A stretch of 64,000 bases of DNA from CSP1-1 sp035620615 (GTDB taxonomy: Archaea; Thermoproteota; Nitrososphaeria; Nitrososphaerales; Nitrosopumilaceae). The stretch covers positions 1-64,000 of the forward strand of contig DASPGM010000011.1 of assembly GCA_035620615.1 (NCBI GenBank), in the 5' to 3' direction. The notes beneath the pieces were generated by a model. It had not been told where the DNA came from and did no database searches. It was given only the letters and a program-made list of their open reading frames with translations. Each line of letters begins with the position of its first letter. The stretch's first letter is position 1. The position numbers and the translations under genes are program-made. This document shows positions 8,149-16,529 of this stretch, piece after piece.

Positions 8149-8700
8149 ATGGCACTAATAATTACTGGAAATCCTGGAGTGGGGAAACACACTCTAGCAA
8201 AAAATTTAGGAAAAATTCTGAATTATAATATTTTAGATATCAATCAAATTGCCATAGAATCAGGAATTTATGAAAAAAATGACCAAACACTAGACGTTGA
8301 TGTCAATAAATTAAAAAAACTATTAAAAAATAAAATTAAATCAAAATCAATTATTGTTGGACATTTAGCTCCATATGTAGTTACTACTAAGTATGTAGAT
8401 AGGGCTATAATCTTAAGAAAAAACCCATACAAACTTGTTCCAATATACAAAAAAAGAAAATATTCAAGAAAAAAAATTTCTGAAAATATTGGTAGTGAGA
8501 TTTTAGGAATAATTGCATATGATTGTATTAAAAAATTTGGAATAAAAAAATCATATTCAATTGATACTACCGGAAAATCAATTTCTAAAATTACTAACTT
8601 AGTTATAAAATCACTGAAAGGTAAATTCAAAAATGATGAAGTTGATTGGCTAGCATTAGTTTCAAAGAAAAATGATTTAAAAAAATTTTTTCCATACTGA
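8149..8700 (+). CDS. Fap7/AK6-type ATPase (adenylate-kinase fold)
   Basis: The 183-residue protein carries the P-loop GNPGVGKHT at residues 7-15, the second helix NLGKILNYNILDINQIA, the strand SIIVGHLAPY, and the lid-like HHL/RKN region where family members have YxxRKYS (KKRKYSRKK here). This matches Fap7/AK6, which assists final 40S/30S maturation with ribosomal protein S11 and has weak adenylate kinase activity. It is divergent from the YchF-like gene and leads into tgtA 32 bases downstream. Confidence 0.82.
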   Translation: MALIITGNPGVGKHTLAKNLGKILNYNILDINQIAIESGIYEKNDQTLDVDVNKLKKLLKNKIKSKSIIVGHLAPYVVTTKYVDRAIILRKNPYKLVPIYKKRKYSRKKISENIGSEILGIIAYDCIKKFGIKKSYSIDTTGKSISKITNLVIKSLKGKFKNDEVDWLALVSKKNDLKKFFPY

Positions 8701-8732
8701 TTAAATAGTGCATCAAAAGGCTGTATTGTAAA

Positions 8733-10244
8733 ATGTTTGAAATAATAAAATGTGATTTAGCAGGAAGAATTGGAATCTTACATACAAACCATGGAAAAAT
8801 TGAAACACCTGCTTTTGTTCCTGTGATTCATCCTGTCAAGCAAACCATCCCAGCAAAAAAAATTGGCGAGATGGGTTTTAGTTTGGTAATTACTAATGCA
8901 TACATTACACGTAATCGCTTTGGGGATGACGCGATAAAACGTGGAATTCATAAAATCATTGATTTTGATGGAGCGGTAATGACTGACTCTGGTGGTTATC
9001 AGGTTTTAGAATATGGAGATCTTGATGTTGCTCCAGAAATAATGGCAGAATATGAAACTAATATTGGTACAGACATTGCAATTCCTCTTGACAAGCCAAC
9101 TGGTTATGGATTACCAAAAAAGAAAGCAGTATCATATGTTGAACATACATTGAAAATTTCTAAACAAACTTTAAAGAAACAAACTGATGGGGGACCAATT
9201 TGGGTAGGTCCAATTCAGGGAGGTGAACATATGGATCTTGTAAAAAAATCTACTAAATCGTTAGTAGAATATGGATTCAAAATGCTAGCTCTTGGAAGCC
9301 CGGTTGAATTTATGGAATCATACGAATACAAATTATTAGCAAAAATGATAATTTCTGCAAAAAAACAGATTCCTACAGCAATCCCATTGCATCTTTTTGG
9401 TGCAGGTCACCCTCTTACTATTCCTCTAGCTGTTGCATTAGGATGCGATACATTTGATTCAGCCTCCTACATGCTATACGCAAAACATGATAGGTATATT
9501 ACAGAAGATCGTACAATGCTTTTATCTAAAATACCAAATTTTTCCTGTCTCTGTGAAGTATGCTCAAAATTCAATCCAAAAGAATTATCCTCCTTAAATA
9601 AAGAAGAAAAAATTAACAATATTGCACTCCATAATCTTTATGCTATAAAATCTGAAGTTGATAGAGTTAAAGAAGCTATTCATGAAGGAAGATTATGGGA
9701 GTATGTTATTAAAAAAGCCCGTGCTCATCCCAAACTTTTTGAGGCAATTGATGTTTTTATAAATAACCCAAATTATTTTGTAAAAACTACTCCAAAATTT
9801 AAGGACTCGGCCATATTGCTTTTTTCTAAAGTTGATCAATTCAGGCCTGAGATTATATCGTACCACAATATTGTGCGAAAATTTAGAACCAAAAAAAGAA
9901 CCTTGGTAATTGCTGGAGATTCTTCTAGAAAACCCTTCTATCTATCTCCTGAATACGCTATTTTAAAAAAGAAATTTTCAAACCAAGAGTCAGTTCAGTT
10001 CTGTCAATACAGCCCTTTTCTTGGAATAATTCCCTTGGAGATTTCAGATATTTTTCCTGCTTCTCATAATGTTACTGCTAGATTAGAATACAGACCAGAA
10101 GATTTTACAGTATTTGAAAAAACATGGAAAACTTTTTTTGAAAAAAATCATTTTACTAAACTTTATTATGATAAGCTAGATGATTTTCTTAGTTTCTTTG
10201 TGAAAATGCTTCCAAAAAATATTAAAAAAATTTCTTTAAGATAA
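8733..10244 (+). CDS. tgtA: Archaeosine tRNA-guanine(15) transglycosylase
   Basis: Exchanges guanine-15 of tRNA for preQ0, the first step to archaeosine. The TIM-barrel catalytic domain begins at residue 1, with a key Asp in MTDSGGYQ (D85) and the base-recognition loop GPIQGGEH. A zinc site CLCEVC lies near residue 270. The remaining part to residue 503 resembles the C1/C2 domains of archaeal TGT, but no PUA domain is evident at the end, so the protein is shorter than the four-domain Pyrococcus enzyme. The PUA part may be encoded separately. Confidence 0.92.
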   Translation: MFEIIKCDLAGRIGILHTNHGKIETPAFVPVIHPVKQTIPAKKIGEMGFSLVITNAYITRNRFGDDAIKRGIHKIIDFDGAVMTDSGGYQVLEYGDLDVAPEIMAEYETNIGTDIAIPLDKPTGYGLPKKKAVSYVEHTLKISKQTLKKQTDGGPIWVGPIQGGEHMDLVKKSTKSLVEYGFKMLALGSPVEFMESYEYKLLAKMIISAKKQIPTAIPLHLFGAGHPLTIPLAVALGCDTFDSASYMLYAKHDRYITEDRTMLLSKIPNFSCLCEVCSKFNPKELSSLNKEEKINNIALHNLYAIKSEVDRVKEAIHEGRLWEYVIKKARAHPKLFEAIDVFINNPNYFVKTTPKFKDSAILLFSKVDQFRPEIISYHNIVRKFRTKKRTLVIAGDSSRKPFYLSPEYAILKKKFSNQESVQFCQYSPFLGIIPLEISDIFPASHNVTARLEYRPEDFTVFEKTWKTFFEKNHFTKLYYDKLDDFLSFFVKMLPKNIKKISLR

Positions 10245-10282
10245 TTAAAAAATAAGAAAAAAAGAGTGCGAAAAGAAACCGA

Positions 10283-10585
10283 CTATAAAGCGGCGTCTTC
10301 TGCCCAGCCTTTAACGAAAACTCCGTTTTTGTGAAGAGGTACAGGTTGTCCTGCAGTGTAATTCATTGGTCTCATCCAAAAGATTGATTTTGTTGGACAA
10401 ACTCCAATGCATGCACCATCAGAAATGCATCTTTCTGGATAAAAGACAAATGCTTTTCCTCTCTTCCAACCTTCTACAGGTTTTACACGAAGTACGTCTG
10501 GGCCAAGAGATGTACAGATTTCTACGCATAATGCGCATCCAATACATCTTTGTTCATCTATGTCTGGAAGTATTGCTATTGGCAT
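10283..10585 (-). CDS. Ferredoxin with one 4Fe-4S and one 3Fe-4S-type site
   Basis: A 100-residue soluble electron carrier. The first cluster motif is CIGCALCVEIC (four Cys, 4Fe-4S). The second is CISDGACIGVCP, where the usual second Cys is Asp; this CxxDxxCxxxCP arrangement is known from Sulfolobus-type ferredoxins that hold 3Fe-4S. A TATA-like CATTTAAATAGG lies about 35 bases before the ATG. Its likely partners are 2-oxoacid oxidoreductases and other ferredoxin-dependent enzymes outside this window. Confidence 0.9.
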   Translation of the reverse strand: MPIAILPDIDEQRCIGCALCVEICTSLGPDVLRVKPVEGWKRGKAFVFYPERCISDGACIGVCPTKSIFWMRPMNYTAGQPVPLHKNGVFVKGWAEDAAL

Positions 10586-10717
10586 TTATTTCACTTATTT
10601 TATCTCCACCCGGTTCCTATTTAAATGATGATTAAAATTCATAACAGAGTTATAGAAAAAATTTTTCTGGTAATCGATAATCAAGATATTACGTCGTTAT
10701 GAAAAAAATTCACTTGG

Positions 10718-10731
10718 TTAGTTGGAGCTAA
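10718..10731. promoter_or_regulatory. Inverted-repeat motif TTAG-N6-CTAA (possible operator)
   Basis: TTAGTTGGAGCTAA lies in the 275-base gap upstream of the ferredoxin gene. It closely resembles TTAGCTGGCGCTAA at 11086-11099, upstream of the neighbouring 70-residue gene, both being near-palindromes. The pair could be a shared regulator site. The distance to the ferredoxin start (about 130 bases) is long, so this is weak. The rest of the gap is AT-rich and holds only the ferredoxin TATA region. Confidence 0.3.
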
Positions 10732-10860
10732 GAAGAATATTTATCATAATTTTTATCATATATTCTGCGAATCAATCAATTATCAATATTTCAAGAAATT
10801 AAAAAAATTGATTAAAAATAATTTAGAAAAAACAAAAAAGATAACGTGATATTCACACGT

Positions 10861-11073
10861 TTACTTTCTCATTGCGTCGATTTGGCCTGAGGTTACCCAG
10901 TCCAATAACTCCGCAGAGGTTGGATTGAGATTAGCTTTTTTATCCATAAGATTCTTTACCCAAATCCAATTAATTTGGTTCAGTAATGGCTTATTTGCTT
11001 CGTCTCCTGCACGAACCTTAGCCACGACTGATTGGTCCTGTGATTTTAGCCAATCGTTAAAACTTCTACCCAT
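10861..11073 (-). CDS. 70-residue hypothetical protein
   Basis: A short soluble protein starting MGRSFNDWLKSQDQSVVAKV, with Trp-rich amphipathic helices (NQINWIWVKNLM, SAELLDWVTSGQ) and no signal or Cys. Codon use and composition match its neighbours. A TATA-like TGATATAATC lies around 11118-11128 and a near-palindrome spans the expected transcription start at 11086-11099, so expression may be controlled. I cannot assign a function; the compact helical shape would suit a small adaptor or nucleic-acid-associated protein, but that is guesswork. Confidence 0.7.
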   Translation of the reverse strand: MGRSFNDWLKSQDQSVVAKVRAGDEANKPLLNQINWIWVKNLMDKKANLNPTSAELLDWVTSGQIDAMRK

Positions 11074-11085
11074 GGTGATCCGATG

Positions 11086-11099
11086 TTAGCTGGCGCTAA
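11086..11099. promoter_or_regulatory. Inverted repeat TTAGC-TGGC-GCTAA near a start site
   Basis: Five-base arms flank a four-base centre, 13 bases before the ATG of the 70-residue gene and at the place where transcription should begin relative to the TATA box at about 11118-11128. A regulator bound here would block initiation. A close relative occurs at 10718-10731. Confidence 0.35.
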
Positions 11100-11186
11100 T
11101 TAAAGCTTTTGAAGATTATATCAAAAAAAGAATCATATTCTAAAAAGTAACAAGGTTTTAAGGTAGATTCTAAAGCATTTTATTTC

Positions 11187-12452
11187 TTGAATGTAAAAGT
11201 TTTAGGAGCAGCTAGAGAAGTAGGCCGATCTGGCTTTTTAGTAAATTGTGATGGAGCAAATTTCCTTTTAGATTATGGAGTAATGTTTGGAAGACGGGGT
11301 ACCCCTCCTCAATATCCTGAGCATGTTAAACCCAAAGAAATCGATGGAATTATTATAACTCATGCTCATTTGGATCATTCCGGATATGTTCCATCATTAT
11401 TTGTAAGTGGTCATAGTAGAGTATATGCGACTCCGCCTACTCTAGAATTGTCAAGATTATTAATTGAGGATATGTTAAAGATTGAAAAAAATTATCATCC
11501 TTTTGATATTCCAGAAGTATACAATATGTTACGAAATTCAAAAGAGATTGGCTTTCGTGAGAAAGTTGAGAAAGGAAATTCATCATTTGAGCTTCGTTCA
11601 TCTGGACATGTTTTAGGTGGTGGAACAGTTTTAGTTGAATCAGATAAAAAACGACTTTTCTATACGGGAGATATTAATCCAAAAGGATCACGAATGCTTC
11701 CAGAGGCTGATTTAGACATAGGTGAAATTGACTTGTTAATTACTGAAAGCACATATTCGCAAACTGAACAAAAACCAAGAAAGCTATCTGAAGAAAGCCT
11801 CATTGATTTTGCAAATGAGGTAATGGATAGAAAAGGAATTTTGTTTGTTCCAGCGTTTTCTGTTGAACGGTCACAGGAGATAGCCTGTGTTTTTAGAAGT
11901 GCCAAATTCAAACATAAAATCATAATGGACGGTATGGCACTTAAGGTAAATGAAATTATGTTTCAATATCCAGAATATCTAAGGGATCCAAAAATTTTTG
12001 CAGATGCCATTAATCACTCCGTATCAATAAGAAATGAACGTGAAAGAAAAAATGCATTAACTGAACCGTGTGTAGTTATTTCCCCTGCAGGTATGTTAGT
12101 TGGCGGAAATGCAGTTTTTTACCTTCAACATTTGGCATTTGATAGTAAAAATGGTATTGCCTTAGTTTCATATCAAGGGGATGGAACACCTGGAAAGAAA
12201 CTTTTAGAGACTGGAAAGGTTTCTTCACGTGGACACGACATGAAAGTTACAGCTGAAGTTAGACAATTTGAGTTTTCTGGACATGCTGATAGAAATGATC
12301 TTTTTGAAATGATAAAAAATGTAAAGGGAAATCCTAAAGTGTTAACAGTTCATGGGGATAATGAATCATGTATCAAGTTTGCAGAAGAGATTCATGAGAG
12401 GTTTGGATTAGAAGCATATTCACCTCAAGTAAATGAAACAATCTCTGTTTAA
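11187..12452 (+). CDS. Beta-CASP metallo-beta-lactamase ribonuclease (aCPSF2-like)
   Basis: A 421-residue RNA-processing nuclease. The metallo-beta-lactamase signature HAHLDH (H59, H61, D63, H64) and the later GHVLGGG and TGDI motifs bind two zinc ions. The beta-CASP part contains SPAGMLVGG and ends with FEFSGHADRND and TVHGD. There are no N-terminal KH domains, so it belongs with aCPSF2 rather than aCPSF1. It starts at TTG (11187), about 25 bases after a TTTTAAGG TATA-like element. The glycosylase gene follows one base after its stop. Confidence 0.88.
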   Translation: MNVKVLGAAREVGRSGFLVNCDGANFLLDYGVMFGRRGTPPQYPEHVKPKEIDGIIITHAHLDHSGYVPSLFVSGHSRVYATPPTLELSRLLIEDMLKIEKNYHPFDIPEVYNMLRNSKEIGFREKVEKGNSSFELRSSGHVLGGGTVLVESDKKRLFYTGDINPKGSRMLPEADLDIGEIDLLITESTYSQTEQKPRKLSEESLIDFANEVMDRKGILFVPAFSVERSQEIACVFRSAKFKHKIIMDGMALKVNEIMFQYPEYLRDPKIFADAINHSVSIRNERERKNALTEPCVVISPAGMLVGGNAVFYLQHLAFDSKNGIALVSYQGDGTPGKKLLETGKVSSRGHDMKVTAEVRQFEFSGHADRNDLFEMIKNVKGNPKVLTVHGDNESCIKFAEEIHERFGLEAYSPQVNETISV

Positions 12453-12453
12453 A

Positions 12454-13299
12454 ATGAATAAATTTTTGGAAATTAATTTAGATTACACTATTAACAGCGG
12501 GCAAGTGTTTTTATGGAAAAAATTGAATAATACTTGGTATGGCATTAACGGTTCTGATGTTTTAGCTATTACTCCTGACTCTAATGATATTAGGTCTTTT
12601 TCAGAAAATCCTATGGATATATTTAGGCGGGGGGATAATTCAAAAAAAATTATTCAAAATATATCAAAAGACAAAATTGTTAAAAAAGCTGTTAAACACT
12701 TTCCTGGTCTTCGATTATTAAGACAGGACCCATTTCAATGCTATATTTCTTTTATTACCTCCTCGAATTCTAATATTCAAAAAATAAGATTTGTACTTGA
12801 AAATTTATGTAGAAAATTTGGAATTAAAGTAAGATTTGAAGAAAGAGAATTTTACTTATTTCCTGAACCCAAAATTCTTGCAAAGGCAGAGAAAAATGAA
12901 TTGATGGCTTGCGGATTAGGATATAGAGCAAAGTTTGTAAAAGAAGCATCAATGGCGGTTAAATTAGGTGATATTGATTTTGATTATTTGAAAAAAGCTG
13001 ATTATCAAACAACAAAAGAATCACTCTTGAAAGTTTTTGGCGTTGGAAATAAAATTGCTGACTGTATAATGTTATTTTCACTTGAAAAACTAGATTCATT
13101 TCCTTTAGATAGATGGATGATAAGAGTATTACAAAAATATTATTCAAAAAAATTTCCAATCTCAGGAAAAACAATTACAGAAAATACATATGAAAAACTT
13201 CACAACGAAATTGTCCATCATTTTGGTCCTTATGCAGGATATTCACAACAATTTCTTTTCAAGATGGAACGTGATCTTAATGAAAAAAAATGGTTGTAA
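12454..13299 (+). CDS. OGG1-like 8-oxoguanine DNA glycosylase/AP lyase
   Basis: Base-excision repair enzyme of the HhH-GPD superfamily. The N-terminal part (INSGQVFLWKKLNNTWYG) matches the OGG1/AlkA N-domain. The helix-hairpin-helix segment VFGVGNKIADCIML carries the catalytic Lys near residue 200, and the catalytic Asp is in FPLDRWM. The CGLGYRAKFV segment is typical of OGG1. I prefer the ATG at 12454, one base after the nuclease stop, over an upstream ATG at 12433 that would add seven residues and overlap. Two-gene operon with the nuclease. Confidence 0.88.
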   Translation: MNKFLEINLDYTINSGQVFLWKKLNNTWYGINGSDVLAITPDSNDIRSFSENPMDIFRRGDNSKKIIQNISKDKIVKKAVKHFPGLRLLRQDPFQCYISFITSSNSNIQKIRFVLENLCRKFGIKVRFEEREFYLFPEPKILAKAEKNELMACGLGYRAKFVKEASMAVKLGDIDFDYLKKADYQTTKESLLKVFGVGNKIADCIMLFSLEKLDSFPLDRWMIRVLQKYYSKKFPISGKTITENTYEKLHNEIVHHFGPYAGYSQQFLFKMERDLNEKKWL

Positions 13300-13334
13300 A
13301 AACCCTTAATATGGTAAATAATTGCCAAATTCTT

Positions 13335-13409
13335 GGGCCTGTAGCTCAGCTTGGACAGAGTGTTGGACTTCTAATCCATTGGTCGAGGGATCGAAGCCCT
13401 CCGGGCCCG
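13335..13409 (+). tRNA. tRNA-Arg (anticodon UCU)
   Basis: Acceptor GGGCCUG/CGGGCCC, D-stem GCUC, anticodon stem UUGGA/UCCAU around CUUCUAA (anticodon UCU), and T-arm GAGGG-AUCGAAG-CCCUC form a complete cloverleaf with discriminator G at 13409. No intron and no encoded CCA. A TATA-like CCTTAATATGG about 30 bases upstream overlaps the end of the glycosylase gene. Confidence 0.95.
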
Positions 13410-13440
13410 TTTTCCTCATAAATTATTTATTTTCATCAAA

Positions 13441-13803
13441 ATGTGCAATAGTGTGAAAGATATTGTATTAAAATTAAATGAAACCAATATTTCTCCTCAT
13501 TCTGAAATCAAGGGTCACATTACAGTAAATTATCCTGGAAGATATGATGGAGTTGTAATTAATACTCAGATTTTGGGCACAAATGAACTTGTAGTGTATA
13601 GATCATATAATGGGAAAAAAATATCTCAAAATGTATCACGGCTTTTTGTAAGTAAAGATGATATGAAAGATAATCAAATAGAGTTTACTGCATCAATTGA
13701 GTTTACACCAAATGAAACTCATGAGATTAAATTTAGAGTCTCCATAATAGAACAACATAAGGAAATTGAAAGTGATGTAGTTTTTGCAAAACTTACTGTC
13801 TAA
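13441..13803 (+). CDS. Arrestin-like/beta-sandwich hypothetical protein
   Basis: A soluble 120-residue protein made almost entirely of predicted beta strands. It opens MCNSVKDIVLKLNETNISPH, then SEIKGHITVNYPGRYDGVVI, and has repeated strand patterns such as IEFTASIEFTPNETHEIKFRV. The segment 'G-x-I/V-x-V' followed by a long sandwich resembles the arrestin-like N-domain found in Spo0M-type proteins; this is a weak structural guess. It sits between tRNA-Arg and the convergent cupredoxin gene, whose stop it overlaps by four bases. Confidence 0.62.
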   Translation: MCNSVKDIVLKLNETNISPHSEIKGHITVNYPGRYDGVVINTQILGTNELVVYRSYNGKKISQNVSRLFVSKDDMKDNQIEFTASIEFTPNETHEIKFRVSIIEQHKEIESDVVFAKLTV

Positions 13804-14267
13804 AATCTCTGTTTTGTAATTATTATTTTGCCTTTCATCCATGGATGAGGAGTACAATGATAGTCAATTTCGTGATCTTCTGTAAAAAGAAATTCGTAGG
13901 ATTCCCCAGGTAAAATTACTCCTGTGGAACCAAATTCACCACTATAGCTATCTTCTGCCCGATGATCTGGTGTTACGGTATGGGCAACATCGTCATCATT
14001 AATCCAGATCAAATGATTATCAATTCCTAACTGAATGTTAAGCAGTTTTGGAACAAAATTATCTTGTTGTGATTCTAACGCAGAGCCTGGAATAATTTTA
14101 ATAATAGTTTCTGAGGTAGGTTCCAATATTTCATGAGAAACTGAAGGTTTTGCACTTTGTTCAGGTAAGTAAAACATTTGATAATATCCAATACTTACTG
14201 AAAGACCAACAATTAAGGTAATAATTGTGATTCCATAAGCATGACTTGATGTAGTCTGGCTCAACAA
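13800..14267 (-). CDS. Membrane-anchored blue copper protein (cupredoxin)
   Basis: An N-terminal membrane helix (about residues 12-30) is followed by a cupredoxin domain. The type 1 copper ligands are His in DVAHTVTPD and Cys, His and Met in CTPHPWM, giving the plastocyanin-like C-x2-H-x2-M end. It should carry electrons outside the membrane to or from the cytochrome b/Rieske complex encoded immediately upstream on the same strand. The start is TTG at 14267, 20-30 bases after TATA box TTTATAAG, and a GACTTT/AAAGTC inverted repeat lies between them. Confidence 0.9.
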   Translation of the reverse strand: MLSQTTSSHAYGITIITLIVGLSVSIGYYQMFYLPEQSAKPSVSHEILEPTSETIIKIIPGSALESQQDNFVPKLLNIQLGIDNHLIWINDDDVAHTVTPDHRAEDSYSGEFGSTGVILPGESYEFLFTEDHEIDYHCTPHPWMKGKIIITKQRF

Positions 14268-14273
14268 TTTGAT

Positions 14274-14288
14274 GACTTTCTAAAAGTC
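14274..14288. promoter_or_regulatory. Inverted repeat between TATA box and cupredoxin start
   Basis: GACTTT-CTA-AAAGTC, six-base arms with a three-base centre, lies directly downstream of the minus-strand TATA box (TTTATAAG, about 14288-14297) and just before the TTG start at 14267. Its position would let a repressor cover the transcription start. Confidence 0.35.
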
Positions 14289-14391
14289 TTATAAAGCTTG
14301 TTTAGGGTTTTCGCTAATGCGTCATTTCTACTTTACATTCAAGGAACCAATTTAAGAATCGCTTTTAGAATTAAAACTAAAAGATTCTGAT

Positions 14392-15900
14392 TTATTTTGT
14401 GGTTTGTTTTGGAGTATGATCTAATTCTTTTTGCGATTTTGTTACAGAAGAATCAGCAAGCTCTTTTGTTTGTGAGGTTTGAGGCTGATCTGCTAAAGCT
14501 TTGAGTTTTTCTTTTTGTACTTGTTTGGGTGGAGGTGGTGGATTGTTTGCCTGATTCATTCCATACCTGTATACATGGAATAGTCCTGCAAATATAATTA
14601 GAATTAGTCCTACGAAGAATAATGATAAATTATTCATTCCAGTAAGTGCTGCGTTATAAGCTGCAATGTTTAGAAATACCATAAATGCAATTAATGCTAT
14701 AATTACCCAGTTAATCCATTTTTCAGAAAGTTCAATTTTTGCAACTTTTTTTGGTCCTTTGTCTTTTGCAAGCTTTGCCTTACGTTCTGCTTCTCTTGCA
14801 AGATGAATCATCATATAGCTAAAGCCAAAGCTCATTGGCACCATAATTATCATTACGGTGTAAAGGTATACTGGATCTATTACCAATCTTTCTACAAGGG
14901 GAATTGTAGTGTCTGATGGGATGTAAAATCCCCAATATGTTGTAACCATGATTTGTGCAATTCCAGTGATTCCAATTGCAGTTATAATAGGGCGATCCTT
15001 CCAAGAGAATTTTTTGTATCTGTCGATAAATGGGATCAATAGTAAAGATGCGATAAACAAACCTGGCCACAATACTCCTGTTACAAATTTGTCATACTGT
15101 GTCCTAAGAAATGCATAAAGTCCAGTGAGATACCATTCCGGGACTGTAATTCCAGGGGGCACAGTAGGTTCAAATTTAAATCCTAAATCAATTGGGAAGA
15201 CTCCTCCAGTGATTAAGATAGCTCCTGAAATAGCCATAACCATTGGTACATCAAAAACTAGGAATCGTGGGAAATGAACTGCCATCAAGCCAAGCATGAC
15301 TATTGGTAAAATGAAAACATGTTGTGCATAAAATCTCAGAACAAAGTCATGAAAACCAGAGCCAAACATTGCATCACGTATTGTTGGTCCTGCTATTGGG
15401 ATTGAATTTGTTAATGAAGCTGCAATACTAATTGCAAGCTCTGCTCTTTCACTAAAAATAATATCATATCCTGTAAAAGCCTCAAGAATTGTTACTGTTC
15501 CAAGAATTATTCCAGTTACCCAAAGTATTTCATTTCTAATTTTGTATCTTCCACTAAAGAATTGATAATACATGTGCAATATTGCAAGTAATACCATTGC
15601 ATTAGAGCCATGGTAGTGAATATTTCTAATATGAAATCCAAAAGGAACTTCATTGTTGATAAATTCCACACTATCCCATGCCCTATCTATTATTGGTTCA
15701 TAATAGAACATCAAAAGTGCTCCAGAAATTCCTAAGATAATAAAAACAATGAATGTTAACATTCCCAAAAATCCAAATGGACTTACAAATCTTGCAGGAA
15801 ATGAAAATTTGATTGCAGTAAAGATGGTTCTATCTAATCCATCCCATATCCAATAGATGAATGCAACTGTTCCAGTAGTTCTACTTAGCGAAACGGCCAT
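14392..15900 (-). CDS. Cytochrome b / b6 of a bc1-type quinol oxidase complex III
   Basis: A polytopic protein of 502 residues covering both the heme-binding cytochrome b6 part and the subunit IV part. Heme-ligand helices include the NIHYHGSNAMVLLAILHMYYQF segment with paired His and the later YAQHVFILPIVMLGLMAVH. The quinol-site motif PEWYLTGLYAFLR (PEWY) is present. A Pro- and charge-rich cytoplasmic tail closes the protein. It oxidises quinol and passes electrons to the Rieske centre. It overlaps the Rieske gene by 20 bases, so the two are co-translated. Confidence 0.94.
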   Translation of the reverse strand: MAVSLSRTTGTVAFIYWIWDGLDRTIFTAIKFSFPARFVSPFGFLGMLTFIVFIILGISGALLMFYYEPIIDRAWDSVEFINNEVPFGFHIRNIHYHGSNAMVLLAILHMYYQFFSGRYKIRNEILWVTGIILGTVTILEAFTGYDIIFSERAELAISIAASLTNSIPIAGPTIRDAMFGSGFHDFVLRFYAQHVFILPIVMLGLMAVHFPRFLVFDVPMVMAISGAILITGGVFPIDLGFKFEPTVPPGITVPEWYLTGLYAFLRTQYDKFVTGVLWPGLFIASLLLIPFIDRYKKFSWKDRPIITAIGITGIAQIMVTTYWGFYIPSDTTIPLVERLVIDPVYLYTVMIIMVPMSFGFSYMMIHLAREAERKAKLAKDKGPKKVAKIELSEKWINWVIIALIAFMVFLNIAAYNAALTGMNNLSLFFVGLILIIFAGLFHVYRYGMNQANNPPPPPKQVQKEKLKALADQPQTSQTKELADSSVTKSQKELDHTPKQTTK

Positions 15901-16489
15901 ACCCTACTACTCCATTAGCGTTTACACCCCATGTTACTGGTGAAATGTACATAAATCCATCAGAATCAGTTTCAAAATCAAGTTTTGCAAGTGTGTTTGA
16001 TGGAGGGGCTTGCAGTGATGCAGGTCCAACAAATGCTGTTCCTGTTAATGGATCATACATACTTCCATGACATGGACATTCCCCTCTCTTTCTATTTTCT
16101 CCAGGCCAATATTTCCATAAACACCACAAGTGAAGACATACCATACTATATGCTCGAAATGCACTAACATCATTTTTTGCCCCACCTAATTCTTCTGGCA
16201 ATCTAATAAATTGCCATTTCCTAAATGCCTCTTCATCTAATACTCGATCACCTGTTTTAGGATAAGTAATAACTTCAGCATGGTTAACTGGAAATGTTTT
16301 GATGTTTGCTTGAAGACCATCTGGTAAAATTACAGGAGCTTTTTCAAGTGAGGCTGATGAAGGATTTGGCATAAAGTTTCCCCATGGAACAAACGGGGCA
16401 AAAGCCACTGCAGTGCCACCAGCACCTAATAATTTTAAAAAATCTCTTCTGGATAGTGGTTTAGTTTTTTTACTATCCTGTTCAGACAT
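15881..16489 (-). CDS. Rieske iron-sulfur protein of complex III
   Basis: The N-terminus SRRDFLKLLGAGG is a twin-arginine signal, so the folded protein is exported and stays anchored by the following hydrophobic helix. The [2Fe-2S] ligands are in CLHLW and CPCHGSMYD, giving the Cys-x-His and Cys-x2-His pairs of Rieske proteins. The length is 202. A TATA box TTTATAAAC lies about 30 bases before the ATG, making this the first gene of the Rieske-cytochrome b unit, with the cupredoxin behind it under its own promoter. Confidence 0.94.
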   Translation of the reverse strand: MSEQDSKKTKPLSRRDFLKLLGAGGTAVAFAPFVPWGNFMPNPSSASLEKAPVILPDGLQANIKTFPVNHAEVITYPKTGDRVLDEEAFRKWQFIRLPEELGGAKNDVSAFRAYSMVCLHLWCLWKYWPGENRKRGECPCHGSMYDPLTGTAFVGPASLQAPPSNTLAKLDFETDSDGFMYISPVTWGVNANGVVGYGRFAK

Positions 16490-16529
16490 TCAAGCTCTCG
16501 TACTCGCCAAATTGTTTATAAACCTTGTT

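Noticed and set aside
10699..10731. Ten-codon frame MKKIHLVSWS upstream of the ferredoxin gene
   Set aside because: It is on the opposite strand to the ferredoxin gene, so it cannot be its leader peptide, and a frame this short occurs often by chance.
11071..11080. GGTGATCC next to the start of the 70-residue gene, like a Shine-Dalgarno site
   Set aside because: It reads as Shine-Dalgarno only on the plus strand, whereas the gene is on the minus strand.
12433..12453. Upstream ATG as start of the OGG-like gene
   Set aside because: It would overlap the nuclease gene and add seven residues; the ATG at 12454 fits operon spacing better, though this is not proven.
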